In this document: piece after piece, positions 8,301-16,058 of the stretch
Numbering within the stretch: the stretch's first letter is position 1
Layout: every line of letters begins with the position of its first letter
NCBI GenBank assembly: GCA_000620185.1
Contig: JHVO01000008.1
Coordinates: 360,598 to 424,597 of the forward strand
DNA length: 64,000 nucleotides
Direction of reading: 5' to 3'
Source: Geodermatophilaceae bacterium URHB0062
GTDB lineage: Bacteria; Actinomycetota; Actinomycetes; Mycobacteriales; Geodermatophilaceae
The notes under the pieces: model-generated
Told to the model about the DNA's origin: nothing
The model's database searches: none
The model's input: the letters and a program-made list of their open reading frames with translations, nothing else
Made by a program: the position numbers and the translations under genes

Positions 8301-8602
8301 GCGGAACCGTCCGCACCGCCGTCGGCGCCACCGTCCGCACCAGCGTCGGCGCCACCGTCGGCGCCACCGTCGGCACCACCGTCGGCACCACCGTCGGCGC
8401 CACCGTCCGCACCAGCGTCGGCGCCACCGTCGGCGCCGCCGTCCGCGCTACCACCGGCGCCGCCGTCGGCGGGGCCGTGCGCACCGCTGTCCGCGCCGCC
8501 GTCGGCACCGCCGTCGGCACCGCCGTCCTGGACACCCGAGGTGCCGGACGCCCCACCGTCCGCGGGCCCCTCCGTGCTGGTCATGTCGTCGTCGAGCGCC
8601 AT
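8297..8602 (-). CDS. GGAD-repeat protein 2 (101 residues)
   Basis: The ATG has GGGAG five bases upstream. After a 26-residue acidic N-terminus starting MALDDDM, residues 27-98 are 18 tandem tetrads, mostly Gly-Gly-Ala-Asp with variants AGAD, GSAD, GPAD, SGAH and GGAG; the protein ends GSA. It has no hydrophobic segment, Cys, Trp, Tyr or Lys, and no recognisable globular domain. Variation between units argues against recent pure slippage. The stop overlaps the proposed start of the cupin oxygenase. A second protein of the same design lies at 8726. Function unknown; a modified-peptide precursor or structural/ion-binding peptide is conceivable. Confidence 0.65.
   Translation of the reverse strand: MALDDDMTSTEGPADGGASGTSGVQDGGADGGADGGADSGAHGPADGGAGGSADGGADGGADAGADGGADGGADGGADGGADGGADAGADGGADGGADGSA
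8309..8524 (-). repeat. 12-bp tandem repeat array encoding GGAD tetrads
   Basis: Eighteen units of 12 bp (coding strand roughly GGTGGCGCCGAC), in frame throughout and diverged at several codons. The array is part of the coding sequence of the 101-residue protein. There are no spacers, so this is not a CRISPR. Confidence 0.9.
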
Positions 8603-8725
8603 GTCATCTCCCTCGATGGTCGTCCGCGCCGGCTGCCGTCCGCAGCCCGGGGATGCGCTGGCCACCAGTGACGATCATGCCCATCGCGGCCCGCGGACGC
8701 GCGCCGGACGGTCGCCCGGTCCGGG

Positions 8726-8947
8726 TCAGGCGAAACGGGTGTCCTCGTCGGTCTCCGTCGTGGGGTCGTCCCCGCCGGCCCCGCTGCCCGCGGCCCCGTC
8801 GGAGCCGCCGTCGGCACCGCCATCGGCGCCGCCGTCCGCGCCGCCGTCGGAGCCGCCGTCCCGGCCCAGGTACTCGTCCTCGGAGATCGTCCCCTCCGCG
8901 CGATCAGCGGGCGTGGGGGGCTGCGGTGGCTCGGGCGAAGTGGTCAT
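8726..8947 (-). CDS. GGAD-repeat protein 1 (73 residues)
   Basis: The ATG is preceded by GGAGG at a spacing of five. The protein has three parts: a Pro/acidic N-terminus (residues 1-30, including TISEDEYLGRD), five tetrads GGSD-GGAD-GGAD-GGAD-GGSD (31-50), and an acidic tail ending TETDEDTRFA. This leader/repeat/tail layout resembles the neighbouring 101-residue protein, but the unique ends differ. No domain is recognised. The same strand also carries a long frame running back through dinB, which I regard as a shadow; the ribosome site favours this short start. It is the first gene of the run leading to the cupin oxygenase and the Fe-S protein, separated from the next by 123 bases. Confidence 0.6.
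   Translation of the reverse strand: MTTSPEPPQPPTPADRAEGTISEDEYLGRDGGSDGGADGGADGGADGGSDGAAGSGAGGDDPTTETDEDTRFA
8798..8857 (-). repeat. Five 12-bp units encoding GGSD/GGAD
   Basis: In-frame tandem units within the 73-residue protein, with the same codon pattern as the larger array at 8309-8524. This shows the two small genes are related by their repeat core. Confidence 0.85.
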
Positions 8948-9064
8948 GTCGTCCTCCTCCGGTCGCTGCGTCGCCGGTCCGCCCGGCGTGCTGCTGATGA
9001 TGGCGATCCCGGGAGGTCGCCGCGCGTCGAGCGGGGGAACCGGGCCGGCGCGGGGGAGAGGCAT

Positions 9065-9070
9065 TAGGCT
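9065..9070 (+). promoter_or_regulatory. -10 hexamer TAGGCT of dinB
   Basis: TAGGCT matches TANNNT. It places the start of transcription near 9077, directly at the left edge of the LexA box, so LexA bound there would block initiation. Confidence 0.55.
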
Positions 9071-9077
9071 CCACCTG

Positions 9078-9093
9078 TCGAACACACGTTCGA
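9078..9093 (+). promoter_or_regulatory. LexA (SOS) box upstream of dinB
   Basis: TCGAACACACGTTCGA is an exact match to the mycobacterial/actinobacterial SOS box TCGAAC-N4-GTTCGA and is a perfect dyad outside the 4-bp centre. It sits 22 bp upstream of the dinB start codon and overlaps the expected transcription start. It also lies in the intergenic region shared with the divergent GGAD-repeat gene. Confidence 0.9.
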
Positions 9094-9115
9094 CAAGGGT
9101 GGAGGTGGGAACCAG

Positions 9116-10399
9116 GTGAAGGCCGGGCGGGCTGCGGGCTGCACCGTCCTCCACGTCGACATGGACGCCTTCTTCGCCAGCGTCGAGGTGCGCCGGCATC
9201 CGGAGCTGGCCGGCACGCCGGTGATCGTCGGTGGTGCCGGCAACCGCGGCGTGGTCACCTCCGCCACCTACGAGGCCCGCCGCTACGGCGTGCACGCGGC
9301 GATGCCGACCGCCCGCGCGCTGCGGCTGTGCCCGACGGCGACGGTGCTGCCGGGCGACATGGCGCTCTACGCCGAGGTCTCCCGCTCGGTGATGGCCCTG
9401 TTCCGCTCGATCACGCCGCTGGTGGAGCCGTTGAGCATGGACGAGGCCTTCCTCGACGTCACCGGGGCGATGCGCCGGCTGGGCGACGCCGCCGAGATCG
9501 GCGAGTACCTGCGCGCCCGGGTCTTCGACGAGCAGGGCATCACGTGCTCGGTCGGCGTGGCCGGCACCAAGTTCGTCGCCAAGCTCGCCTCCACCTCGGC
9601 CAAGCCCGACGGGATGCGGATCGTCCGGCCGGCCGAGGTCATGGACTTCCTGCACCCCCTGCCCGTCGGCGCACTGTGGGGCGTCGGCCCCAAGACCGAG
9701 GAGCAGTTGCTGCGCCTGGGGCTGCGTACCGTCGGCGACCTGGCGCACGTGCCGGCCAAGACCCTGCAGCGGGCACTGGGATCGGCCGCCGGCTCGCACC
9801 TGCACGAGCTCTCGTGGGGCCGCGACCCCCGCCGGGTCGTGCCCGACGAGCCGGAGAAGTCGACCGGTCACGAGGAGACCTTCGGCACCGACGTCGACGA
9901 CCCGGCGGTGATCCACCGCGAGCTCCTGCTGCTCTCCGAGCGGACGGCGGCCCGGCTCCGCTCCGGCGGATGGCTGGCCCGCACCGTCAGCATCAAGGTC
10001 CGGTTCGCCGACTTCGCCACCCTCACCCGCAGCCGCACCCTCGACGTCCCCACCGACGTCGGCCAGGAGCTCTACGACACCGCCCGTGCCCTCTACGACG
10101 CGCTGGGCCTCGACCGGGCGCGGATCCGGCTGGTCGGGGTCCGGGCCGAGCGGCTGATCGAGGCGGGCTCCGCGGCGCAGCAGCTGGAGCTGGGGGCCCG
10201 GGAGCACGGCCGCCGGGACGCCGAGCTCGCCGCCGACCGCGCCGCCCGCCGCTTCGGGGCGGGCGCGGTCCGTCCGGCGACGCTGCTGCACCGCGACGGC
10301 CGGCCAGGCCGGAGAGCGCCGTCGACCAGGCAGGATCCCCGTTCGCGGCCCTCACCGGCAGCCGGTGGAACGGCCGTCCGCGAGCACTCGGAGGAGTGA
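9116..10399 (+). CDS. dinB: DNA polymerase IV (Y-family translesion polymerase)
   Basis: 427 residues from GTG, with GGAGG ten bases upstream. Catalytic acidic residues are visible: VLHVDMDAFFASVE (Asp15) and SMDEAFLDVTG (Asp109, Glu110). They are followed by the conserved SVGVAGTKFVAKLAS, thumb HhH motif LWGVGPKTEEQLLRLGL and the little-finger domain (about 240-350). The C-terminal tail beyond 350 is Ala/Arg-rich. DinB extends mismatched or lesion-containing primers and works with the beta clamp. The upstream LexA box indicates damage induction, together with the other SOS polymerase gene dnaE2 in this window. Confidence 0.95.
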   Translation: MKAGRAAGCTVLHVDMDAFFASVEVRRHPELAGTPVIVGGAGNRGVVTSATYEARRYGVHAAMPTARALRLCPTATVLPGDMALYAEVSRSVMALFRSITPLVEPLSMDEAFLDVTGAMRRLGDAAEIGEYLRARVFDEQGITCSVGVAGTKFVAKLASTSAKPDGMRIVRPAEVMDFLHPLPVGALWGVGPKTEEQLLRLGLRTVGDLAHVPAKTLQRALGSAAGSHLHELSWGRDPRRVVPDEPEKSTGHEETFGTDVDDPAVIHRELLLLSERTAARLRSGGWLARTVSIKVRFADFATLTRSRTLDVPTDVGQELYDTARALYDALGLDRARIRLVGVRAERLIEAGSAAQQLELGAREHGRRDAELAADRAARRFGAGAVRPATLLHRDGRPGRRAPSTRQDPRSRPSPAAGGTAVREHSEE

Positions 10400-10477
10400 T
10401 CGGACCGGGTCTGGAACGGCGCGCCGTCAGGTCGCCTTTCGCAGCCTGCAAAGGGCTCGTATCCTCGGAGGCACCGG

Positions 10478-10510
10478 CGGGGGATGTCCCCCGGCGGACA
10501 AGGCTCCGCC
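10478..10510 (+). promoter_or_regulatory. Two small hairpins in the DUF3040 leader
   Basis: CGGGGGA and TCCCCCG form a 7-bp stem (10478-10493), and GGCGGA and TCCGCC a 6-bp stem (10493-10510), just ahead of the ribosome site at 10516. They may shape translation of the DUF3040 mRNA or simply reflect GC-rich sequence. Confidence 0.3.
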
Positions 10511-10525
10511 CACCTGGAGGTCGAC

Positions 10526-10930
10526 GTGCCGCTCTCCGAACACGAGCAGCGTCTGCTGGAGCAGATCGAGCGCGCCCTCGTCGATGACGATCCCAAGTTC
10601 GCCTCATCCGTGCGCACCGGCGACCGCCGTCTGCGCGCACGCCGGAAACTCCAGTTCGGTGCCCTGCTCGTCGTCGCCGGCATGGCCGTCCTGGTCGGTG
10701 GCGCCGTCGCGCAGAACTTCTACATCGGGGCGCTCGGCTTCCTCGTGGCCTTCGGTGGCGTCGTCCTCGGCGTGCTGAACTACAAGACCGCCACCGGCGC
10801 GGTCGAGGCCCCCAGCAGCGGGTCGGCCCGCGGCTCGGCGCCCACCGGTCGCGGTGGACGTGGGCGGGGCAGCCGCCAGCCGCTGAAGAGCCGCCTCGAG
10901 GAGCGCTTCCGCCGCCGCTACGACCAGTAG
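10526..10930 (+). CDS. DUF3040 membrane protein
   Basis: 134 residues from GTG, with GGAGG five bases upstream. The N-terminus PLSEHEQRLLEQIERALVDDDPKF is the hallmark of DUF3040, an actinobacterial family found next to the division cluster. Two adjacent hydrophobic segments (about 41-60 and 65-85) form a membrane hairpin, followed by a Ser/Gly/Arg-rich basic tail ending ERFRRRYDQ. Function is unknown; the conserved location near mraZ suggests an envelope or division role. Downstream lies a strong hairpin shared with the convergent transglutaminase gene. Confidence 0.9.
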   Translation: MPLSEHEQRLLEQIERALVDDDPKFASSVRTGDRRLRARRKLQFGALLVVAGMAVLVGGAVAQNFYIGALGFLVAFGGVVLGVLNYKTATGAVEAPSSGSARGSAPTGRGGRGRGSRQPLKSRLEERFRRRYDQ

Positions 10931-10952
10931 CCGCACCCACCGCCCGGCTCTC

Positions 10953-10988
10953 CGACAGCCGCCGTCCCTCCCGGGACGGCGGCTGTCG
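10953..10988. terminator. Perfect 16-bp hairpin between convergent genes
   Basis: 10953-10968 and 10973-10988 are exact inverted repeats of 16 bp with a 4-nt loop (TCCC). The element lies between the ends of the DUF3040 gene (+) and the transglutaminase gene (-), so it can terminate both transcripts. Confidence 0.85.
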
Positions 10989-11008
10989 CCGTACGGGGGG
11001 CGAGCACG

Positions 11009-13405
11009 TCAGGCCGGCCGCGTCTCCCGGCTCGATCGCCGACGCCGGACCGGACCGCCCAGCCGTTCCGCGACACCGGCCGCCAGCCGGCGCCCGGCTC
11101 CCCCCACCAGCGACGCCGGCCACAGCGTCGCCCGCAGCCGGGTGCTGCGCGTGCACCCCCGGCCGAGTGCGCGCCGGGCCAGGCGCAGCGCCGTCGCCAG
11201 CTCCGGTCCGCCGGCACCGGAGCCCGCGGGGCCGTAGCTGGACCGCTCCTCCGCGAGTGCCAGCCGGTACACGGCCTCCACCGCCGCCGGATCGGGGGCG
11301 CCCCGGGACGAGGTCATGCCGCGTCCGAGTTCCTCCGCCGTCCGGCGGGGCGTCCAGGCGGGGTGCAGCCGCAGCCCCAGGTCGGCCGCGGTGGCGCCCA
11401 GCTCGTCCCACAGCGCCCCGGCGTCGCCGTCGGCCAGGCGACGGCGACGCTGGAGCCCGCGCAGCCCGGCCGGCAGCACCAGCAGGGCGATCGCCAGCAG
11501 CGTGCCGCTCCCGGCCAGCACGTACGGGCGCACCGACGTCGTGCTGCCCGCCGCGGCGGCGGTGGGGGTGACGCCGTTCCCGCCCCGGTCCTCGGCGACC
11601 CGGGGGGCGGCCTGGCTGGGCACGGTCGCCGCGGGCGCGTCCGGGCCGGTCTGGGGCTGCTCGTCCTGGCTGTTGCGGGGTGCCCACGGCAGATCGGCGG
11701 CCCGTCCCGCGCCGATGGGCGTGGGGTCGAACGGCACCCAGCCGACGCCGTCGAAGTAGACCTCCACCCACGCGTGCGCGTCGTCGGTGCTGATCAGCCG
11801 CGTGCCGTCGGGTTGCACCTCGCCCGGCGTGTAGCCCAGTGCCACGCGGGCGGGGACCCCGGCGGCGCGGACCATGACAGCCATCGCGCCGGCGTACTGC
11901 TCGCAGTAGCCCCGGCGGAGCCGCAGGAAGTCGACGAGGTCGTTGCCGCTGGTGCCCGGCGCGGTCGCGAGGCTGTACACGAAGCCGTTGGACCGGTCGG
12001 TGAGGTACTCCTGGATCCGACGGACCCGCTCGTAGGGCTGGCCCTCGCCCACGTCCCCGGTCAAGGACGTGACCAGATCGGTCACCCGGGGGTCGAGCTC
12101 AGGCAGTTGCGTGAAGCGCCGGAAGAGCACGCTGTTCTGTGGGACAGGCGGTGACGCGGCGAGGGCTTCGGTCGCTGGCCGGGGCTGCGCGGCCGAAACC
12201 CAGTACGTGAGGCCGGCGGTGGTCACCCGTCGGCCGAAGACCGTTCCGGTGGGCTGGTCGAACCGCCAGTCGTCGCTCGACCCCCCGAGCACGCGGACGG
12301 CGAGGGGCGAGGTGAAGACGGGCATGAACCGGTCGTCGTGCCCGAGGACGGTGATCGTGCCCGTGATCGGCCGGCGGGGCTGATCGCCCTGCAGGGGGGC
12401 CAGTTGGTCGGTGTCGCCGACCGAGATCTCGCCGTCGAGATTGCTCAGGGTCCACCCGCCGTCGACGTCGTACTGGTCGAGGACGACCGAGCGCAGGTAC
12501 CCGGGGTCCGACGACGGCGTGTCGACCGAGAGCAGGTCCTCGGGCTGCTCGCGCGTCAGCTGCCCGTGCAGTTCGGCGGCCGGGTCCAGGGCCGTGCCCG
12601 TGGAACTGCCCTTGCCGCCGCCCAGCCCGGTGCTCAGCGTCCCCTCGGCCAGGGTCGGGACGACGGCCCCGACGACCAGGCCCGCGAGCAGCGCGGTGAT
12701 CCCGATCCGCAGCGCGTTCGCGCCGCCGACGCCGAGGATCCGCCGGCCGACGGAGTCGCCGACGTCGAGCCGCTGGTGCTGGTCGGCCCACAGGAGGAGC
12801 GCCATGCCGATCGCCGGCGCGACGAGGGCGGGCAGCCCGATGCCGCCGACGATCGTGCTCACCGGCACGCAGAAGAGCACCAGCAGCCCGAGACCGGCGA
12901 TCGCCGGCTGCCGGCCGTCCACGGCCACCAGGTCGACCGTCACGGCGATCAGCCCCACGAGCACCGTCGTCAGCGCCAGCAGGCCGGTCAGCGGCAGGGC
13001 CGGGGTGGCCTGCTCGCGCAGCTCGGCCATGCCCTCCGTCAGCACGCCGCCCAGCTCGCCCAGGCTGGTCCAGGTCGGCAGCACGCCCGCGAAGGCGTTG
13101 GCCGGCGCGTAGAGCGCGGTGAGCAGGCACAGGAGGACGAACAGCTGGCCCAGCGGCACGAGGATCATCCCGGGAGCACCCGCGGGGCGGGCGGGGCGGC
13201 GGTCACCCCGCAGCGCCGACCGCAGCGACGACCCGAGCGCGGACGCGCCCGCGCGCAGCAGCAGACCGGCGGCGAGCACCGCCAGCACGACGGCCGCCAC
13301 GGGTGGCAGCCAGGCGGCCGAGGAGAAGACCGGGGTCAGCGCGACGGAGCCCAGCATCGTGGCCACTGCGGCCACCACCGCACGACGGACGTCGGCGCCG
13401 CTCAT
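11009..13405 (-). CDS. TgpA-like membrane transglutaminase (DUF3488/transglutaminase core)
   Basis: 798 residues. The ATG overlaps the DUF58 stop (ATGA), and the extra open frame upstream is the DUF58 shadow. Several hydrophobic helices occupy residues 10-240. A periplasmic-side transglutaminase core follows, with catalytic Cys501 (RRGYCEQYAGAM), His544 (DDAHAWVEVYF) and Asp560 (PFDPTP). A further membrane segment (about 635-655) precedes a helical C-terminal DUF4129-like tail. In this family the Cys-His-Asp triad may cross-link or cleave envelope proteins; the substrate is unknown. Together with DUF58 and MoxR it forms the classic three-gene unit conserved in actinobacteria. Confidence 0.92.
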   Translation of the reverse strand: MSGADVRRAVVAAVATMLGSVALTPVFSSAAWLPPVAAVVLAVLAAGLLLRAGASALGSSLRSALRGDRRPARPAGAPGMILVPLGQLFVLLCLLTALYAPANAFAGVLPTWTSLGELGGVLTEGMAELREQATPALPLTGLLALTTVLVGLIAVTVDLVAVDGRQPAIAGLGLLVLFCVPVSTIVGGIGLPALVAPAIGMALLLWADQHQRLDVGDSVGRRILGVGGANALRIGITALLAGLVVGAVVPTLAEGTLSTGLGGGKGSSTGTALDPAAELHGQLTREQPEDLLSVDTPSSDPGYLRSVVLDQYDVDGGWTLSNLDGEISVGDTDQLAPLQGDQPRRPITGTITVLGHDDRFMPVFTSPLAVRVLGGSSDDWRFDQPTGTVFGRRVTTAGLTYWVSAAQPRPATEALAASPPVPQNSVLFRRFTQLPELDPRVTDLVTSLTGDVGEGQPYERVRRIQEYLTDRSNGFVYSLATAPGTSGNDLVDFLRLRRGYCEQYAGAMAVMVRAAGVPARVALGYTPGEVQPDGTRLISTDDAHAWVEVYFDGVGWVPFDPTPIGAGRAADLPWAPRNSQDEQPQTGPDAPAATVPSQAAPRVAEDRGGNGVTPTAAAAGSTTSVRPYVLAGSGTLLAIALLVLPAGLRGLQRRRRLADGDAGALWDELGATAADLGLRLHPAWTPRRTAEELGRGMTSSRGAPDPAAVEAVYRLALAEERSSYGPAGSGAGGPELATALRLARRALGRGCTRSTRLRATLWPASLVGGAGRRLAAGVAERLGGPVRRRRSSRETRPA

Positions 13406-14787
13406 GCGGGCATACCGAGGGTCTCCAGACCCGGCGTGGCCACCGACGGGCCGCCGGAGGTCTGCAGCATGGCCCAGACCTCGGCCACCGACTGGTCGGC
13501 GCGCGCGACCGCGACCCGCCACCCGGCCGCCTTCAGCAGTTCGGCCGCGTCGTCCCGCTGCTGGGCGAGGGTGGCCCGGGAGGCCGCGGACAGGGTCCGG
13601 CGGACGCGCCCGGCGCTCGCGTCGGCCCAGCTGCCGACGTCGGCGAGGATCGCCAGGTCGGTGGTCGGGCCGGAGCGGTGCCGCACGAGCTCGACGACGT
13701 CGTCGGGGCCGACCGCGCCTAGCAGGCAGATGACCGGCCCGTCACCGGCGGCCCGGCACAGCAGGTCGATGCCGGTGGCCAGGCCGCGCACGCGGGACGG
13801 CGTGACCGTGGCCAGCCGGTCCAGCAGGTCATCGGGCCCCAGCCGGCCCCGACCGGTCGCGGGGGTCAGCTCGCCGGCATCGGTGACGGTGCGCAGCTCG
13901 GCGCCGCGGCGGCTCAGCGACGTCCCGATGCTGGCCGCCGCCTCGATCAGCCACTCCAGGCTGTCGGCCGGTGGGCAGTCGTCCCCGGCAGGCCCCGTGA
14001 AGGGACCGTCGGTGTCCCGGCCGGGGAGGAGGTGGGCCTGGACGCGGGTGTCCAGCAGGACGGTCGCCTGTGCCCGCCACGGGCGCTCCTCCAGACGGAC
14101 CATGAGCTCGCCGGTGCGGGCGGTGGCCCGCCAGTGCACCTTCCGCAGGTCGTCGCCGTGGCGGTACTCGCGCGTGCTGACGTCGTCCTCACCGTGCACG
14201 GCGATCGATCTCCGGGCGCCCTCACCGCCGCCGCCGTGGCCGGCGGCCAGCCCGCCCGGACCGAGCGGCCGGACGCGGGGGACGACGACCAGCAGGGCGG
14301 TGTCGGTGCCGACGGTGCTGCGTTCGACCAGCCCGAACGGGTCGACCAGGCGCAGCCGCAGCGGCCCGAGCACGTGCCGGCCCCGGCGCATCCCGCGCAC
14401 CCGGTACCCGAAGGAGGCGCTCTCCCCGCCCGGCAGCGCGTCGATGATCACGTGCGGGGCGGGCCCGAGCGAGGGGGGCAGCTGCTCGGTGAGCATCCAG
14501 AGCCCGCCGGTGCGGGTGTCGGCGTTGCCGATCTCCACGGTCACCTCGGCGCCGACGCCACGCGGCACGCGCGCCGGGGTGACGGTCCGCCGGGCGGTGA
14601 GCCGGAACTGTTCGCGGGAGACGAGCAGGGCCGACAGCAGCGGCAGTGCGAGGACGAACACCGCCAGCTGCACCAGGGCCCGCTCGCCCAGCGCTGCCCC
14701 GACGAGCAGCAGGGTGACCCCGCCGGCGGCCACGCTCCGGCCGCGCACCGTCAGGAAGGACAGCATCCGCCGGCTCGAGCCGCTCAC
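13402..14787 (-). CDS. DUF58 domain protein (membrane-anchored, vWA-like)
   Basis: 461 residues from GTG. Two hydrophobic segments near the N-terminus (about 19-54) anchor the protein. The DUF58 signature STREYRHGDDLRKVHWRATARTG-like segment lies near residues 205-225 (STREYRHGDDLRKVHW), followed by a vWA-like half. Family proteins are partners of MoxR ATPases, and their vWA-like region is thought to bind the AAA+ ring. The gene starts 18 bases after moxR and overlaps the transglutaminase gene, so the three are surely co-expressed. The exact task, probably assembly or activation of an envelope complex, is not known. Confidence 0.92.
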   Translation of the reverse strand: MSGSSRRMLSFLTVRGRSVAAGGVTLLLVGAALGERALVQLAVFVLALPLLSALLVSREQFRLTARRTVTPARVPRGVGAEVTVEIGNADTRTGGLWMLTEQLPPSLGPAPHVIIDALPGGESASFGYRVRGMRRGRHVLGPLRLRLVDPFGLVERSTVGTDTALLVVVPRVRPLGPGGLAAGHGGGGEGARRSIAVHGEDDVSTREYRHGDDLRKVHWRATARTGELMVRLEERPWRAQATVLLDTRVQAHLLPGRDTDGPFTGPAGDDCPPADSLEWLIEAAASIGTSLSRRGAELRTVTDAGELTPATGRGRLGPDDLLDRLATVTPSRVRGLATGIDLLCRAAGDGPVICLLGAVGPDDVVELVRHRSGPTTDLAILADVGSWADASAGRVRRTLSAASRATLAQQRDDAAELLKAAGWRVAVARADQSVAEVWAMLQTSGGPSVATPGLETLGMPA

Positions 14788-14805
14788 GGTCCCAGTGTCC
14801 GCGTC

Positions 14806-15789
14806 TCAGTGCCCGCGCGGTACCGGCACCACGGACAGCAGGTTCGCGACGACCTGCTCGGCGCTCCGGCGGCCGAGCGCCGCGTCGGCCGTGAGCAGCA
14901 GGCGGTGCGCGAGAACCGGCGCCGCGAGGGCCTGCACGTCGTCGGGCAGCACGTGGTCGCGCCCCGTGAGGGCGGCCGCGGCACGCGCGGCGCGCAGCAG
15001 CTGGAGACCGGCACGGGGTGAGGCGCCCAGCCGCAGGTCGGGCGAGGTGCGGGTCGCCTCGACCAGCGCCACGACGTACTGCTGGATCGCGGGGGAGACG
15101 AACAGCCGGGCGACGGCCGCCACGAGGTCGCGCACGGTCGCCGCGTCGGCGACCGGCGCGAGCGTGCTCAGCGGGTCGACGGTGGACCGGCCGTCGAGCA
15201 TGGCCAGCTCGGACGCGCGGTCGGGGTAGCCCATGGACACCCGCGCGGTGAACCGGTCGCGCTGCGCCTCCGGCAGGGGATAGGTGCCCTCCATCTCCAG
15301 CGGGTTCTGCGTGGCCATGACCATGAACGGCCGCGCCAGCTCGTAGCTGACGCCGTCCACGGTGACCTGGCGCTCCTCCATGCACTCCAGGAGCGCCGAC
15401 TGCGTCTTGGGGGAGGCGCGGTTGATCTCGTCGGCGACGACGACGTTGGCGAAGATCGCGCCCGGCTTGAACTCGAACTCCCGCGAGTCCTGGTCGTAGA
15501 TCGCCACACCGGTGACGTCGCTCGGCAGCAGGTCCGGGGTGAACTGGATCCGCCGCACGCTGGCGTCGATCGACCCGGCCAGCGCCTTCGCCAGGGTGGT
15601 CTTGCCGACCCCGGGCACGTCCTCGATCAGCAGGTGACCCTCGGCGAGCAGGACCACGAGGGCCAGCCGCACGACGTCGTCCTTGCCCTGCACGACGCGG
15701 CCGATGTTCGCCGCGATCCGGGCACCTACCGCGGCGACGTCGACCGAAGGTTCGGCCGTTCCGTCGGCGGTTCGTGTCGCCTCCGTCAC
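14806..15789 (-). CDS. MoxR-family AAA+ ATPase
   Basis: 327 residues from the GTG at 15789. This start, rather than the in-frame GTG/ATG codons upstream, is favoured by a TACGGT -10 element ending 6 nt before it. Walker A is GVGKTT (60-65), Walker B VVADEINRA (Asp120, Glu121), and sensor 1 is in ATQNPLEMEGTYPLPEAQRDRF. The MoxR lid domain occupies the last third. MoxR ATPases act as chaperones for vWA-domain proteins, here presumably the adjacent DUF58 protein. Divergent from mraZ. Confidence 0.95.
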   Translation of the reverse strand: MTEATRTADGTAEPSVDVAAVGARIAANIGRVVQGKDDVVRLALVVLLAEGHLLIEDVPGVGKTTLAKALAGSIDASVRRIQFTPDLLPSDVTGVAIYDQDSREFEFKPGAIFANVVVADEINRASPKTQSALLECMEERQVTVDGVSYELARPFMVMATQNPLEMEGTYPLPEAQRDRFTARVSMGYPDRASELAMLDGRSTVDPLSTLAPVADAATVRDLVAAVARLFVSPAIQQYVVALVEATRTSPDLRLGASPRAGLQLLRAARAAAALTGRDHVLPDDVQALAAPVLAHRLLLTADAALGRRSAEQVVANLLSVVPVPRGH

Positions 15790-15795
15790 CTCTTC

Positions 15796-15801
15796 ACCGT
15801 A
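15796..15801 (-). promoter_or_regulatory. -10 hexamer TACGGT of the moxR operon
   Basis: Read on the minus strand, TACGGT is followed after 6 nt by the GTG start codon, the geometry of a leaderless transcript. Confidence 0.55.
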
Positions 15802-15950
15802 CGTGGCGGAACCGCGCTGTGGGTGTCTGCGCTCGTGGCCGTCCACCGCTCGTGTCCGGCCGGCGTCCGCGGCGTCCTGACCTGGGCGGTCGCCGTAGGA
15901 CTGCCGCGGGACTCGGCGGGTGGAGAGACGAGGTCACGACACGGCGTCGA

Positions 15951-16000
15951 GTGGTGTCCAGTGGGGGCCAGTGGGTTACTGTGTCGCCCGGTGGGGAGAC
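15951..16000 (+). promoter_or_regulatory. MraZ operator: phased GTGG direct repeats
   Basis: Five consecutive 10-bp units start at 15951, 15961, 15971, 15981 and 15991. Four begin GTGG and the fourth GTGT. MraZ rings bind direct repeats of GTGG/TGGG spaced 10 bp upstream of mraZ, so this is the expected autoregulatory site. A TACTGT -10-like hexamer (15977-15982) lies inside the array, so binding would cover the promoter. Confidence 0.8.
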
Positions 16001-16058
16001 AGGGACCGTCCGGGGTGCCTGCAGGGCCCACGGGAGGACAGATGCAGGGGGTGAACCG

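Noticed and set aside
8309..8524. The 12-bp repeat array looked like a possible CRISPR or minisatellite.
   Set aside because: There are no spacers, all units stay in one reading frame, and they encode a protein with its own ribosome site.
8726..10291. A 521-codon minus-strand frame running antisense through dinB.
   Set aside because: It is a shadow of the dinB codon bias. Only its last 74 codons have an independent start with a good ribosome site.
11363..15229. Very long plus-strand frames opposite the transglutaminase, DUF58 and MoxR genes.
   Set aside because: Antisense shadows typical of high-GC DNA; the minus-strand proteins carry catalytic motifs.
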